Source: an uncultured Acidimicrobiaceae bacterium
Lineage (GTDB): Bacteria > Actinomycetota > Acidimicrobiia > Spongiisociales > UBA5794
NCBI GenBank assembly: GCA_947259365.1
Contig: CAMYMC010000010.1
Span: forward strand, 1-33,891
DNA length: 33,891 nt
Direction of reading: 5' to 3'
This document shows, piece by piece, positions 1-8,214 of this stretch (positions are counted from its first letter, which is position 1; each line of letters starts with the position of its first letter). Made by a program: the position numbers and the translations under genes. Under the pieces are notes generated by a model that was not told the origin of the DNA, searched no databases, and was given only the letters and a program-made list of their open reading frames with translations.

Positions 1-185
1 GTCGGCGGCGGCGCGATCGTCGTCGTCGTGGTGGCATCGGGCGGTGCGGTCGATAGCGGGGCCGTCGACGTCGTCGGCGCAGAGGACGTGGTGACGGGGT
101 CCGGTTCGGAGCCCTCGTCACCGTTCCCACACGCCGTCGCCACGAGGGCGAGCACCACCGCGATCCATGCGATCTTGCGCCACAT
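1..185 (-). CDS. Lipoprotein, N-terminal part only (cut by window edge)
   Basis: Reading leftward from an ATG at 185, the frame stays open to the window edge (61 codons). The product begins MWRKIAWIAVVLALVATACG: a short basic start, a hydrophobic stretch and a lipobox-like ATA-Cys. It should therefore be exported, lipid-modified at Cys19 and held on the outer face of the membrane. After the Cys comes a low-complexity Thr/Ser/Pro/Ala linker ending in a run of five Thr, the same style as the two peptide-binding lipoproteins in this window. A ribosome site GGAAGGG lies 8 bases before the ATG. The functional domain is outside the window, so no role can be given. A substrate-binding protein or a surface enzyme are both possible. 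Confidence 0.72.
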   Translation of the reverse strand, partial: MWRKIAWIAVVLALVATACGNGDEGSEPDPVTTSSAPTTSTAPLSTAPPDATTTTTIAPPP

Positions 186-218
186 CGAGTCGACCCTTCC
201 GTCGCCGGCAACACGTGG

Positions 219-257
219 AACCACCGGCCGGCGTCATGTGTTCCCTGGCCGGCGGTT
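219..257 (-). terminator. Hairpin at the 3' end of the acetyltransferase gene
   Basis: Arms 219-229 and 247-257 pair over 11 positions with one A/C mismatch and a 17-base loop, directly at the stop codon of the GNAT gene. There is no T run, so this is a plausible but not classic intrinsic terminator separating it from the lipoprotein gene downstream. Confidence 0.4.
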
Positions 258-754
258 CAGAACTCGGTGGTGGCTTCGCGCAGATACACGACGAACTCCG
301 TCCCGTCCTCGTCACGAACGAATCCGCCGACGTCGACGAAGCCCAGCTTCTCCACGAGGCTGCGCGCCCGGGCGTTGAACGACGCCACCGTCACTCTCAG
401 TCGGGCCGGCCGGTATCGGTCGCGGGCGAACGCGAAGACCTGCTGTGCCACCACGGTGCCCTGGCCTTTCCCGGTGAGGTCGGGTCGCATGCCGACACCG
501 ACGTCGAGGGCGTCGTCGCCGTACTCGTACCCATGACCCGGGACCGTGGCCTCCACACCGAAACAGCAATAGCCCACCAGCGTCGCGGCCTCGTCTCGCA
601 AGGCGAAGTAGGGCGACTCGGGGGTCAGGAACGACCCGATGGGGTCGTCGTCGTCGCCGGGGCGCACGTTGTACAGCGTGTACGGGCCGCGGTACGTCCA
701 CGAGAGGATCTCGCGAGCCGAGTCGACGTCCATGGGCTCGAACCGGTACTCCAC
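257..754 (-). CDS. GNAT-family N-acetyltransferase
   Basis: This 165-residue protein has the usual length of a single GNAT domain. These enzymes move an acetyl group from acetyl-CoA to an amine. The acetyl-CoA pyrophosphate loop is visible at about residues 89-104 (MRPDLTGKGQGTVVAQ), preceded by the beta-4 strand (DALDVGVGM) and followed by the helix and the C-terminal motif with LVEKLGF. It resembles the RimI/RimJ-like acetyltransferase_1 group. The start is a GTG at 754, chosen because GAGG lies 8 bases upstream. An internal ATG at 733 would remove the first strand. It is transcribed away from the propeller gene. The substrate cannot be deduced. Confidence 0.82.
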   Translation of the reverse strand: MEYRFEPMDVDSAREILSWTYRGPYTLYNVRPGDDDDPIGSFLTPESPYFALRDEAATLVGYCCFGVEATVPGHGYEYGDDALDVGVGMRPDLTGKGQGTVVAQQVFAFARDRYRPARLRVTVASFNARARSLVEKLGFVDVGGFVRDEDGTEFVVYLREATTEF

Positions 755-857
755 CAGCGCATCCTCGCCGGGCTGGCCGAGGGCCGCAACGCGAGACCAT
801 GGGTATCATCCGGCCCCCCACACCAGGCGAGGCCAGCCGATCGCGACCATCCGACCC

Positions 858-2111
858 GTGCCCCGGACGCTCTTTCTGCTGGTGGCCGGGACCGCCATCC
901 TCCTGATCTCGGCGGCACGACCCGTCGCCGAAGTGACCGTGGCCGTCTCGCCCGCGATGAGCAACGCGACCGAGGACAACGGCCAACACAAGCTCGCCCG
1001 GGCCCCTGACGGCTCGCTCTATCTCGTCTACTCGGCGCCGTCGAGCGAGGGAGGGGTCGCCTCGTCGTCCAAGTACGCGCCTGGCTCTCCGGTTGCCGAG
1101 GCGGTCTTCGTCGCCCGCTCCGACGACGGCGGCGGCACCTGGACGGTCGAGACCAGGCTCAGCCGTGAGGGTGTCGCCGCCAGGCTGGCGGCGGTCGCAG
1201 CCGGGCCCGACGGCAAGGTGCACGCCGCTTGGGTCGACTTCGAGGATGTCGGCCACGTCTGGTACGCGGTGCGGGAGAACGGCGTCTGGAGCCCCGGCGA
1301 GAAGGTGTCCCCCGGCCCGTTCTACGCGGGGTTCCCGGCGCTGGCCGTCTCCGACGACGCCGTGCACCTGCTCTGGTACGCGGCACCGCCTGACCCGGAC
1401 ACCCGCCACGGCTCCGCCTACAAGATCGAGCACATCTTCAACCGTGGGGACGGCTGGACCGACCCTGTGCTCGTCTCGACGAACTCACGCGACGCCCTCA
1501 ACCCCGCCGTCGTCCGTGACCGCAGCGGCGTCGTTCACACCGCGTGGTACCAGCTCGGCGAGAACACCTACCTCACCCATTACGCCACGTGGGACGGGCG
1601 CGAGTGGGCGGTCCCCCGGCCCGTGTCGCCGCTCGAGGGGAACGCCACCGGGGTCGCCATGGACGTCGGCGCCGACGGCGTGGTGCATCTCGTCTGGGAG
1701 CAGGTGACCGGCGACACGCCCGGGGTGAGTTACTCGCGTCTCGCCGGCGGCTCCTGGTCCGAGCCCGAGATCCTCTCTGCGCCCGGCGGCACCGATCCGG
1801 TGGTCGCCGTCGACGGCGGCGGGCGCGTCTTCACAGTGTGGTCACGCGTCGGCGTCATCGAAGCCAGGGTATGGGAGGGTGGTTGGGGCCAGCTGACCGA
1901 GCTCGGGGCCGGAGCCCATCCCGTACCGCTCCCCGGAGATGAGCCGCTCGTGGCGTGGACGCGGCCGGCGGGCGGCGGCCACGAGATCGTGGTCGGGCCG
2001 CTCGAGGCGGCCGACGGCGCGGGCTCCGCCATCGCCATTGGTGCGATCGTCGCTGCCATCCTCGCCGTCGTACTCACCATCGCCCTGGTGTGGAGGCGTC
2101 GCCGCGCCTGA
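858..2111 (+). CDS. Membrane-anchored sialidase-fold beta-propeller protein
   Basis: This 417-residue protein has an N-terminal hydrophobic segment (about residues 4-19, signal sequence or anchor), a long repetitive ectodomain, and a C-terminal helix (about 389-411) followed by a run of Arg. That makes it a wall- or membrane-anchored extracellular protein. The ectodomain repeats short blades such as DGKVHAAWVD, DDAVHLLWYA, SGVVHTAWYQ and DGVVHLVWEQ, plus one clear Asp-box (SDDGGGTW), the pattern of BNR/sialidase-like propellers. I do not see the Arg triad of true sialidases, so a binding or adhesive role is as likely as catalysis. The GTG at 858 is the only start in frame that places the hydrophobic segment at the N terminus, and the ribosome site is poor. 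Confidence 0.72.
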   Translation: MPRTLFLLVAGTAILLISAARPVAEVTVAVSPAMSNATEDNGQHKLARAPDGSLYLVYSAPSSEGGVASSSKYAPGSPVAEAVFVARSDDGGGTWTVETRLSREGVAARLAAVAAGPDGKVHAAWVDFEDVGHVWYAVRENGVWSPGEKVSPGPFYAGFPALAVSDDAVHLLWYAAPPDPDTRHGSAYKIEHIFNRGDGWTDPVLVSTNSRDALNPAVVRDRSGVVHTAWYQLGENTYLTHYATWDGREWAVPRPVSPLEGNATGVAMDVGADGVVHLVWEQVTGDTPGVSYSRLAGGSWSEPEILSAPGGTDPVVAVDGGGRVFTVWSRVGVIEARVWEGGWGQLTELGAGAHPVPLPGDEPLVAWTRPAGGGHEIVVGPLEAADGAGSAIAIGAIVAAILAVVLTIALVWRRRRA

Positions 2112-2133
2112 CGGCTTCTGGTGCCGGTGCGGG

Positions 2134-2149
2134 GTCGGCGCCCGCCGAC
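2134..2149. terminator. Hairpin between convergent genes
   Basis: GTCGGC (2134-2139) and GCCGAC (2144-2149) form a perfect 6-bp stem with a 4-base loop. It sits in the 42-base gap between the converging stops of the propeller gene and oppF. It lacks a T run, so it may act in both directions but weakly. Confidence 0.4.
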
Positions 2150-2153
2150 GCAG

Positions 2154-3204
<1,051 letters not shown>

Positions 3205-3212
<8 letters not shown>

Positions 3213-4236
3213 GGATCTCCTCCGCCCGGTGACAGGCCACCTCCCCGGGAAAGCCCTCGATGCGCCGGAGGTGCGCGACCTCGTCGCGGCACCGGTCGAC
3301 GGCGTGGGGGCACCTTGGGTGGAAAGGACAGCCGGAGGGGACGTTCACCAGCGACGGCGGCGCCCCGGTGATGGGAACAAGCCTCTCGTCGACTCCGATG
3401 AGCCGGGGCACGGAGTTCATGAGCCCGTGAGCGTAGGGGTGCGCCGGTGACGCGTAGAAGTCGTCCGCCTTGCCCTTCTCCATGATCCGACCTGCGTACA
3501 TGAGTTGGATCCTGTCCGAGACAGACGCCACCACACCGAGGTCGTGGGTGATGAGGATGAGGCCCATGTTGTTCTGTTTCTGGAGGTCGGCGAGGAGCTC
3601 CATGATCTGGGCCTGGACGGTCACGTCGAGGGCGGTGGTGGGCTCGTCGGCGATGAGAATCGTCGGGTTGAGGGCGAGCGCCATCGCGATCATGACCCGC
3701 TGGCGCATGCCCCCGGAGAACTGATGGGGGAAGTCGCCGACCCGGCGTCTCGCCTCGGGGATCCTGACGAACTCCATCAACTCGATGGCCCGCTCCTTCG
3801 CCTCCTTGCGGCTCAGGCCGCGGTGCACCCGGAACATCTCGCCGATCTGGAAGCCGACCGAGTAGACGGGGTTGAGCGAGGTGAGCGGGTCCTGGAAGAT
3901 CATCGAGATCTCCTGGCCCCTGACGCGGCGCCGGTCCGATTCGGAGAGGTGCTCGAGGTTCTGTCCCCGGTAGCTGATCGACGTTGCCGTCACCTTCCCC
4001 GGCGGGGTCGGAACGATGCCCATGATCGCCTGGGCGGTGACGCTCTTGCCGCTGCCCGACTCACCGATGATCGCCAGCGTCTCACCGGCAGCGAGCGTGA
4101 GCGAGGCGTCGGAGACGGCCTTGACGACGCCGGCGTCGGTATCGAAGACGACCGAGAGGTTCTCCACCTCGAGCAAGGTCTCGCCCACCTCTGGGCGTTC
4201 TGTCCTGATGTCGAGCACTGTCACCTTGTCCGCCAT
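3205..4236 (-). CDS. oppD: Peptide ABC transporter ATP-binding subunit (OppD/DppD type)
   Basis: This 343-residue ATPase pairs with OppF to power peptide uptake through OppB/OppC. Motifs: Walker [10 protein letters not shown]-loop [11 protein letters not shown], signature [12 protein letters not shown], Walker [14 protein letters not shown], switch His ITHDLG, and the C-terminal oligo_HPY extension with [15 protein letters not shown] and a final ACH. These Cys residues match the Fe-S-type pattern of the family. The ATG at 4236 shares one base with the oppC stop (TAATG). The reading frame is open well upstream, antisense to nothing and inside oppC, but the ABC domain begins right after this ATG, so the short form is the real gene. 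Confidence 0.93.
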
Positions 4237-5258
4237 TACCTCAGTCGGGGATCCAGGGCGTCCCGAACCACGTCGCCGAGGAGCAGGAACCCCAGCACGG
4301 TCAGCGACAGAGCAACGCCCGGGAAGAACAGGAGGTGCGGATCGGTGAGGATCCGCGTCTGAGCGGTGTTGATCATGAGCCCCCACGAGATCGCGGGCAG
4401 CTGGAGCCCGACACCGAGGAACGACAGCGTCGCCTCGGCGGCGATGACGCCGCCGATGGCGATCGTCGCGTAGACGATGGTGGGGGCGATTGCGTTCGGG
4501 ACGACATGGCGGACGAGGATTCGCCCATTGCTGGCCCCCAGGGCGCGCGCCGCCTCGACGTAGTCCTGCCCCCTCGCCTGGATGACCGAGGCACGGAAGA
4601 TCCGCGACAGCGTCGGCCACCCGAACACGCCGAGCACGAGTAAGACGTGGCCCAGGTTGCGGCTCCCCGGCGTTGCGATCGCGTTGAGAAAGAGGATGGC
4701 GATGACGAGGAACGGCATGGCGAAGAGGATGTCGACGAACCGCGAGATCGTCTGGTCGACGGCGCCCCCGTAGAAGCCAGAGATGCCTCCGAGGAGCACC
4801 CCCAGGATGCCGGCGAGGATCGTGACGCCGAGCCCGATGATGATCGAGACGCGGGCGCCGTAGATGACTCGGGCGTAGTAGTCGCACCCTTGGACATCGG
4901 TGCCGAACCAGTGCTCCCGCGACGGCCGGAGCCGGTCCTGGAACTCGCCGGCGTCGTCGCGCAGCCTGCAGTCGGTGGGGTCGTGGGTCGCAGGCGACGG
5001 GGACACGAACACCTGGGGGACGATCGCCATGACGGTGAACAGCGTGATGAGCCCGACGGCGATCCAAAACACGACGCGGCGGCGCAACTGGATCCAGGCG
5101 TCTCCCCACAGCGAGGCAGCCCGTTCCAGCCCTTCGACCTCGCCTTCGACAGCAGCTTCGACTGTGGCATAGGCCTCCTCGGTGCCGATGTCGTGCTCGG
5201 TCGAGTAGTCGCGATCACCCGACTCGGCGTGGCCGTCGCGGAAGTCGACGTCACTCAT
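4236..5258 (-). CDS. oppC: Peptide ABC transporter permease (OppC/DppC type)
   Basis: This 340-residue inner-membrane permease forms the peptide channel with OppB. Helix 1 (RRVVFWIAVGLITLFTVMAI) begins near residue 60. A periplasmic loop with the family motif HWFGTDVQGCDYYARVIYGA follows, then the binding-protein-dependent transport domain with the EAA loop EAARALGASNGRILVRHVVP that contacts the ATPases. The first 55 or so residues are unusually acidic (many Asp/Glu, almost no Lys) and have no counterpart in short family members. The ATG at 5258 overlaps the end of oppB by 8 bases. The open frame continues further upstream, but that part lies inside oppB. Confidence 0.93.
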   Translation of the reverse strand: MSDVDFRDGHAESGDRDYSTEHDIGTEEAYATVEAAVEGEVEGLERAASLWGDAWIQLRRRVVFWIAVGLITLFTVMAIVPQVFVSPSPATHDPTDCRLRDDAGEFQDRLRPSREHWFGTDVQGCDYYARVIYGARVSIIIGLGVTILAGILGVLLGGISGFYGGAVDQTISRFVDILFAMPFLVIAILFLNAIATPGSRNLGHVLLVLGVFGWPTLSRIFRASVIQARGQDYVEAARALGASNGRILVRHVVPNAIAPTIVYATIAIGGVIAAEATLSFLGVGLQLPAISWGLMINTAQTRILTDPHLLFFPGVALSLTVLGFLLLGDVVRDALDPRLR

Positions 5259-6180
5259 ATCGGATCCTCGGGTCGAGGGCGGCATACAGCAGGTCGATGA
5301 GGAGACTGATGACCAGGAAGATGATGACGGCGGCAAGGGTGAAGCCGACGACGATGGCGTTGTCCCGCTGGCCGATGGCGCGCACGAGTTGGAAGCCGAC
5401 GCCGGGGATGCTGAAGACGGTCTCGGTGACGATCGCACCCCCCATGAGGAACGCGAAGTCGATGCCGATGAACGTCACAACCGGGATGAGCGCGTTGCGG
5501 AGGCCGTGGCGGCCGACGACGCGGGTCGACCGCAGGCCCTTGGCCTGTGCCGTCTTGATGTAGTCGGCCCGCAGCGTCTCGACGAGGCTGGTGCGGGTGA
5601 GGCGGGCGATGTAAGCGAGGGAGAGGGCGGCGAGGACGAAGGCCGGAAGGATGTACGAGTAGGCGCCCTCGTTGAGACCGGCTACCGGGAACCAGTCGAG
5701 TTGCACGCCGAGCATCGTCTGCGCGGTGAAGCCGAGGACGAAGACCGGGATGGACACCACCAACGTGGTCGTGACAAGGACAAGCTGATCGATGAACTTG
5801 TCCTTTCGCAAGGCGGCGAGGATCCCGGCGACGATGCCGATCAGGATCTCGATCGCAACGGCGAGGATGGCGAGGCGGGCCGTGTTGGGGAACGCGTCGG
5901 CGAAGATCGAGTTCACGGAGCGGCGCCGCAGCACTGACTCCCCGAGGTCGAAGTCGGTGACGAGGCCCTGCATGTAGAAGCCGTACTGCTTCCACACGGG
6001 CTCGTCGAAGTGGTAGCGCTCCTCGAGGGTGCGGCGGAGGTTCTCCGGCAGCTCGCGCTCGCCGCCGAAGGCCGACACCGGGTCTCCGGGCAGGAGAAAC
6101 CCGGCGAAGAAGATGATGATGCTCGCCCCGATGAATGTCGGGATGATGAGGAGAATCCGTCGGAGGATGTAGCGGAACAC
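5251..6180 (-). CDS. oppB: Peptide ABC transporter permease (OppB/DppB type)
   Basis: This 309-residue permease has the typical OppB/DppB layout: an N-terminal helix (MFRYILRRILLIIPTFIGAS), a conserved periplasmic region with PGDPV and LRRRSVNSIFADAFPNT, then five more helices. The EAA loop is DYIKTAQAKGLRSTRVVGRH, and the C-terminal end LLIDLLYAALDPRIRY is characteristic. It starts with GTG at 6180 with a poor ribosome site. It lies 79 bases after the oppA stop, and a very strong hairpin fills that gap, so its translation and transcription are probably lower than those of oppA. It overlaps oppC by 8 bases. Confidence 0.93.
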   Translation of the reverse strand: MFRYILRRILLIIPTFIGASIIIFFAGFLLPGDPVSAFGGERELPENLRRTLEERYHFDEPVWKQYGFYMQGLVTDFDLGESVLRRRSVNSIFADAFPNTARLAILAVAIEILIGIVAGILAALRKDKFIDQLVLVTTTLVVSIPVFVLGFTAQTMLGVQLDWFPVAGLNEGAYSYILPAFVLAALSLAYIARLTRTSLVETLRADYIKTAQAKGLRSTRVVGRHGLRNALIPVVTFIGIDFAFLMGGAIVTETVFSIPGVGFQLVRAIGQRDNAIVVGFTLAAVIIFLVISLLIDLLYAALDPRIRYE

Positions 6181-6201
6181 GGCGCGGGCACACTAGTAGA
6201 A

Positions 6202-6233
6202 GAAGGAGCCCCGGGGTCTCCCGGGGCTCCTTC
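6202..6233 (-). terminator. Strong hairpin between oppA and oppB
   Basis: Arms 6202-6215 and 6220-6233 are perfectly complementary over 14 bp with a 4-base loop. On the transcribed (minus) strand the stem ends in CTCCTTC followed by TTCTACTAG, a T-rich but interrupted tail. It lies 27 bases after the oppA stop. The likely role is partial termination or 3'-end protection, giving more binding-protein mRNA than permease mRNA, as is known for many solute-binding-protein operons. Confidence 0.75.
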
Positions 6234-6259
6234 AATCAGTCGTATCTCGAAGGTATCGA

Positions 6260-7972
6260 TCAGCCTCCGACGACGACGTTCTCGACCAGCGTGAAGCCGA
6301 AGTCGGTGTAGACCACGTTCGACACTCGCTCGGTGTGGACCCCACGGGCGAGTCCGAACACGATCGGGATCACCGGGATCTGGTCACCGGCGATCCGCTG
6401 GGCCTCCTCGAGGAAGGGGATTCCCTCTTCCTCGGTCTCGGCGATGATCGCTGCGTCCAGCGCCGCATCAAGGTCGGCATCCGAGAAGCCCGTCAGGTTG
6501 TCCCCGGAGTCGCTGTGATACAGCGGCCCCAGGAAGTTGTATGCCGACGGGTAGTCCCAGCCCCATCCGAGGCGGAACGGGTCGGTCACCGGGTCGTCCC
6601 CGAAGAGGAAGTCCAGGTACGCGGCCCACTCCAGGCCCTCGAAGCTGACGGTGATGCCGAGGTTGCGGGTCCAGTCGTTGGCCACGGCCTCGACCCACTC
6701 CTCGTGGCCCGCGCCCGAGTTGAAGCGGATGGTCAACGCGTCACCGGGAACACCCCCGGCCGCATCGAACATCGTCTTGGCCTCTTCTGGGGCGTAGCGG
6801 CACCACGGGCAGGCATCGAGCACGGCACCGTTGGCCACCGGGGGCACGAAGCCGTTGGCGGCGGTCCGGCCGACGAGGATCCGCTCAGCGATCGCCTCAC
6901 GGTCGGTCGCCATGACCAGGGCCCTGCGGATGTCGACATTGTCGAACGCGATGGCCGGCAGCCCGACGTACGTGAACGATCCGGTCGACTGCTCGAGGAA
7001 ACGGTCACCGAACTCGACCCGGGCTCCGTCGACCTGCTCATCCGGAACACCGAACATGACATCCAGCGTCCCGTCCTGGACCTGCTGGAAGGCAGCGTCC
7101 TGGGTGGAGAGGATCCTCCACTCGACGGTGTCGGGCAGACCCAACTCGCCGTAGTAGTCCTCGTTACGCTCGGTGAAGATGCCGACGTCGTGCTCCCACT
7201 CCCTCGTCATCTGGTACGGACCGTTGCCGACGGGCATCTCCCGCCAGGCATCCGGGTCGGCTTCGACGACCTCTTTCGGCACCGGTGAGAACACCGGGTG
7301 CGCCAGGATCTTCGGCAGCAGCGCGTTCGACGCCTCGAGCGTGACCTCGAGCGTCGTGTCGTCGACGGCCACGATGCCGGGGACGAGCTCGTCGCCCACG
7401 GTGCCGGTGCCGTCGCCGCCGTTGATCTCGGCCCAACCGACGATGCCGGCGATCTCGCCGTGGTAGGAGACACGCGACGCCAGATCGGGATCGGCGGCGC
7501 GGCTCCAGCCGTAGACGAAGTCCTCGGCAACGACCTGGCGGCCGTTGGTGAAGGTCACATCGTCACGCAGGTTGAACGTCCATACGGTCTTGTCGTCGTT
7601 GGCCGACCAGTCCGAAGCGACACCGGGGATCACTGCTCCGCCGGCGGGTGAGTACAGCGTGAGGCCGTCGAAGAGCGTGCGCGCTACCTCGAACCCCTCG
7701 GAGTCCTGCACCAACTGCGGATCGATGAACGGCGGCTCGGCGATGTAGACCGACAGGTCGCCACCACCCACAGCCTCCGGTGGTTGTGTCACCGGGGGTG
7801 CGGTGGTCGTCGCTCCGGCCGTCGTCGCCGGTGCCGCCGTCGTCGTGGCGGCCGTCGTGGCTGGCGCTGCAGTCGTCGTCGCCGCGTCATCGTCGTCGCC
7901 GCAGGCGGCGGCGACGAGCGTGAAGACCGCGAGGACGGCGAGCAGGCGCCATCGGAATTTCGTGGAACTCAA
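6260..7972 (-). CDS. oppA: Peptide-binding lipoprotein of the ABC transporter (SBP family 5)
   Basis: This 570-residue extracellular solute-binding protein captures peptides and delivers them to OppBC. A signal segment (RWRLLAVLAVFTLVAAAC) ends in a lipobox Cys. An Asp run and a low-complexity Thr/Ala linker with repeated TTTAAPATTA units follow, then the SBP_bac_5 domain from about residue 70: ARTLFDGLTLYSP, VWTFNLRDDVTFTNGRQV, NGPYQMTREWEHD, IRRALVMATDREAIAERIL. The start is a TTG at 7972: GGAGGA lies 10 bases upstream, no ATG or GTG exists nearby in frame, and the signal peptide begins six residues later. The open frame continues far upstream without protein-like features. It opens the opp operon. 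Confidence 0.9.
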   Translation of the reverse strand: MSSTKFRWRLLAVLAVFTLVAAACGDDDDAATTTAAPATTAATTTAAPATTAGATTTAPPVTQPPEAVGGGDLSVYIAEPPFIDPQLVQDSEGFEVARTLFDGLTLYSPAGGAVIPGVASDWSANDDKTVWTFNLRDDVTFTNGRQVVAEDFVYGWSRAADPDLASRVSYHGEIAGIVGWAEINGGDGTGTVGDELVPGIVAVDDTTLEVTLEASNALLPKILAHPVFSPVPKEVVEADPDAWREMPVGNGPYQMTREWEHDVGIFTERNEDYYGELGLPDTVEWRILSTQDAAFQQVQDGTLDVMFGVPDEQVDGARVEFGDRFLEQSTGSFTYVGLPAIAFDNVDIRRALVMATDREAIAERILVGRTAANGFVPPVANGAVLDACPWCRYAPEEAKTMFDAAGGVPGDALTIRFNSGAGHEEWVEAVANDWTRNLGITVSFEGLEWAAYLDFLFGDDPVTDPFRLGWGWDYPSAYNFLGPLYHSDSGDNLTGFSDADLDAALDAAIIAETEEEGIPFLEEAQRIAGDQIPVIPIVFGLARGVHTERVSNVVYTDFGFTLVENVVVGG

Positions 7973-8011
7973 AATGCTTACTCCTCCATCTCGAAGATAA
8001 GCCTCAGGGAA

Positions 8012-8032
8012 GGCCCGGACGGTCGCCGGGCC
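8012..8032 (-). promoter_or_regulatory. Hairpin in the oppA leader
   Basis: A perfect 7-bp stem (8012-8018 with 8026-8032, GGCCCGG/CCGGGCC) with a 7-base loop sits about 40 bases before the oppA TTG start, upstream of its strong ribosome site. It could be an attenuator or an mRNA-stabilising element. Confidence 0.4.
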
Positions 8033-8104
8033 GGATGCAAGGCTACCCAAGGCCCGCGCGCCGTGCAACATCAGACGAGCTCTCCGCCCGCCTCTGTGCC
8101 GGCC

Positions 8105-8171
8105 CCGCCGGACGCCGATTCGCCGCCTCGCGCCGCCTTGGGGGAAGACGTTCGAGCGAGGCGTCCGGCGG
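8105..8171 (-). promoter_or_regulatory. Long inverted repeat with a competing stem between the two binding-protein genes
   Basis: The 242-base gap 7973-8214 has no gene. It holds a perfect 12-bp inverted repeat (8105-8116 with 8160-8171). A second 8-bp pairing (8124-8131 with 8156-8163) shares bases 8160-8163 with the first, so the two cannot both form. The structure begins 44 bases after the stop of the upstream binding-protein gene. It may be a terminator for that gene or a switch controlling read-through into oppA. Confidence 0.45.
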
Positions 8172-8214
8172 TTCGCGCCGCCAACGTGGGCAGCTCGAGG
8201 CCGGGCTGTCTCCG

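Noticed and set aside
7790..7910. GTC/GCC-type short tandem repeats suggesting a repeat array
   Set aside because: They encode the Thr/Ala linker of OppA. Similar repeats encode the linkers at 9830-9960 and 1-130. They are codon-level low complexity, not CRISPR or satellite DNA.
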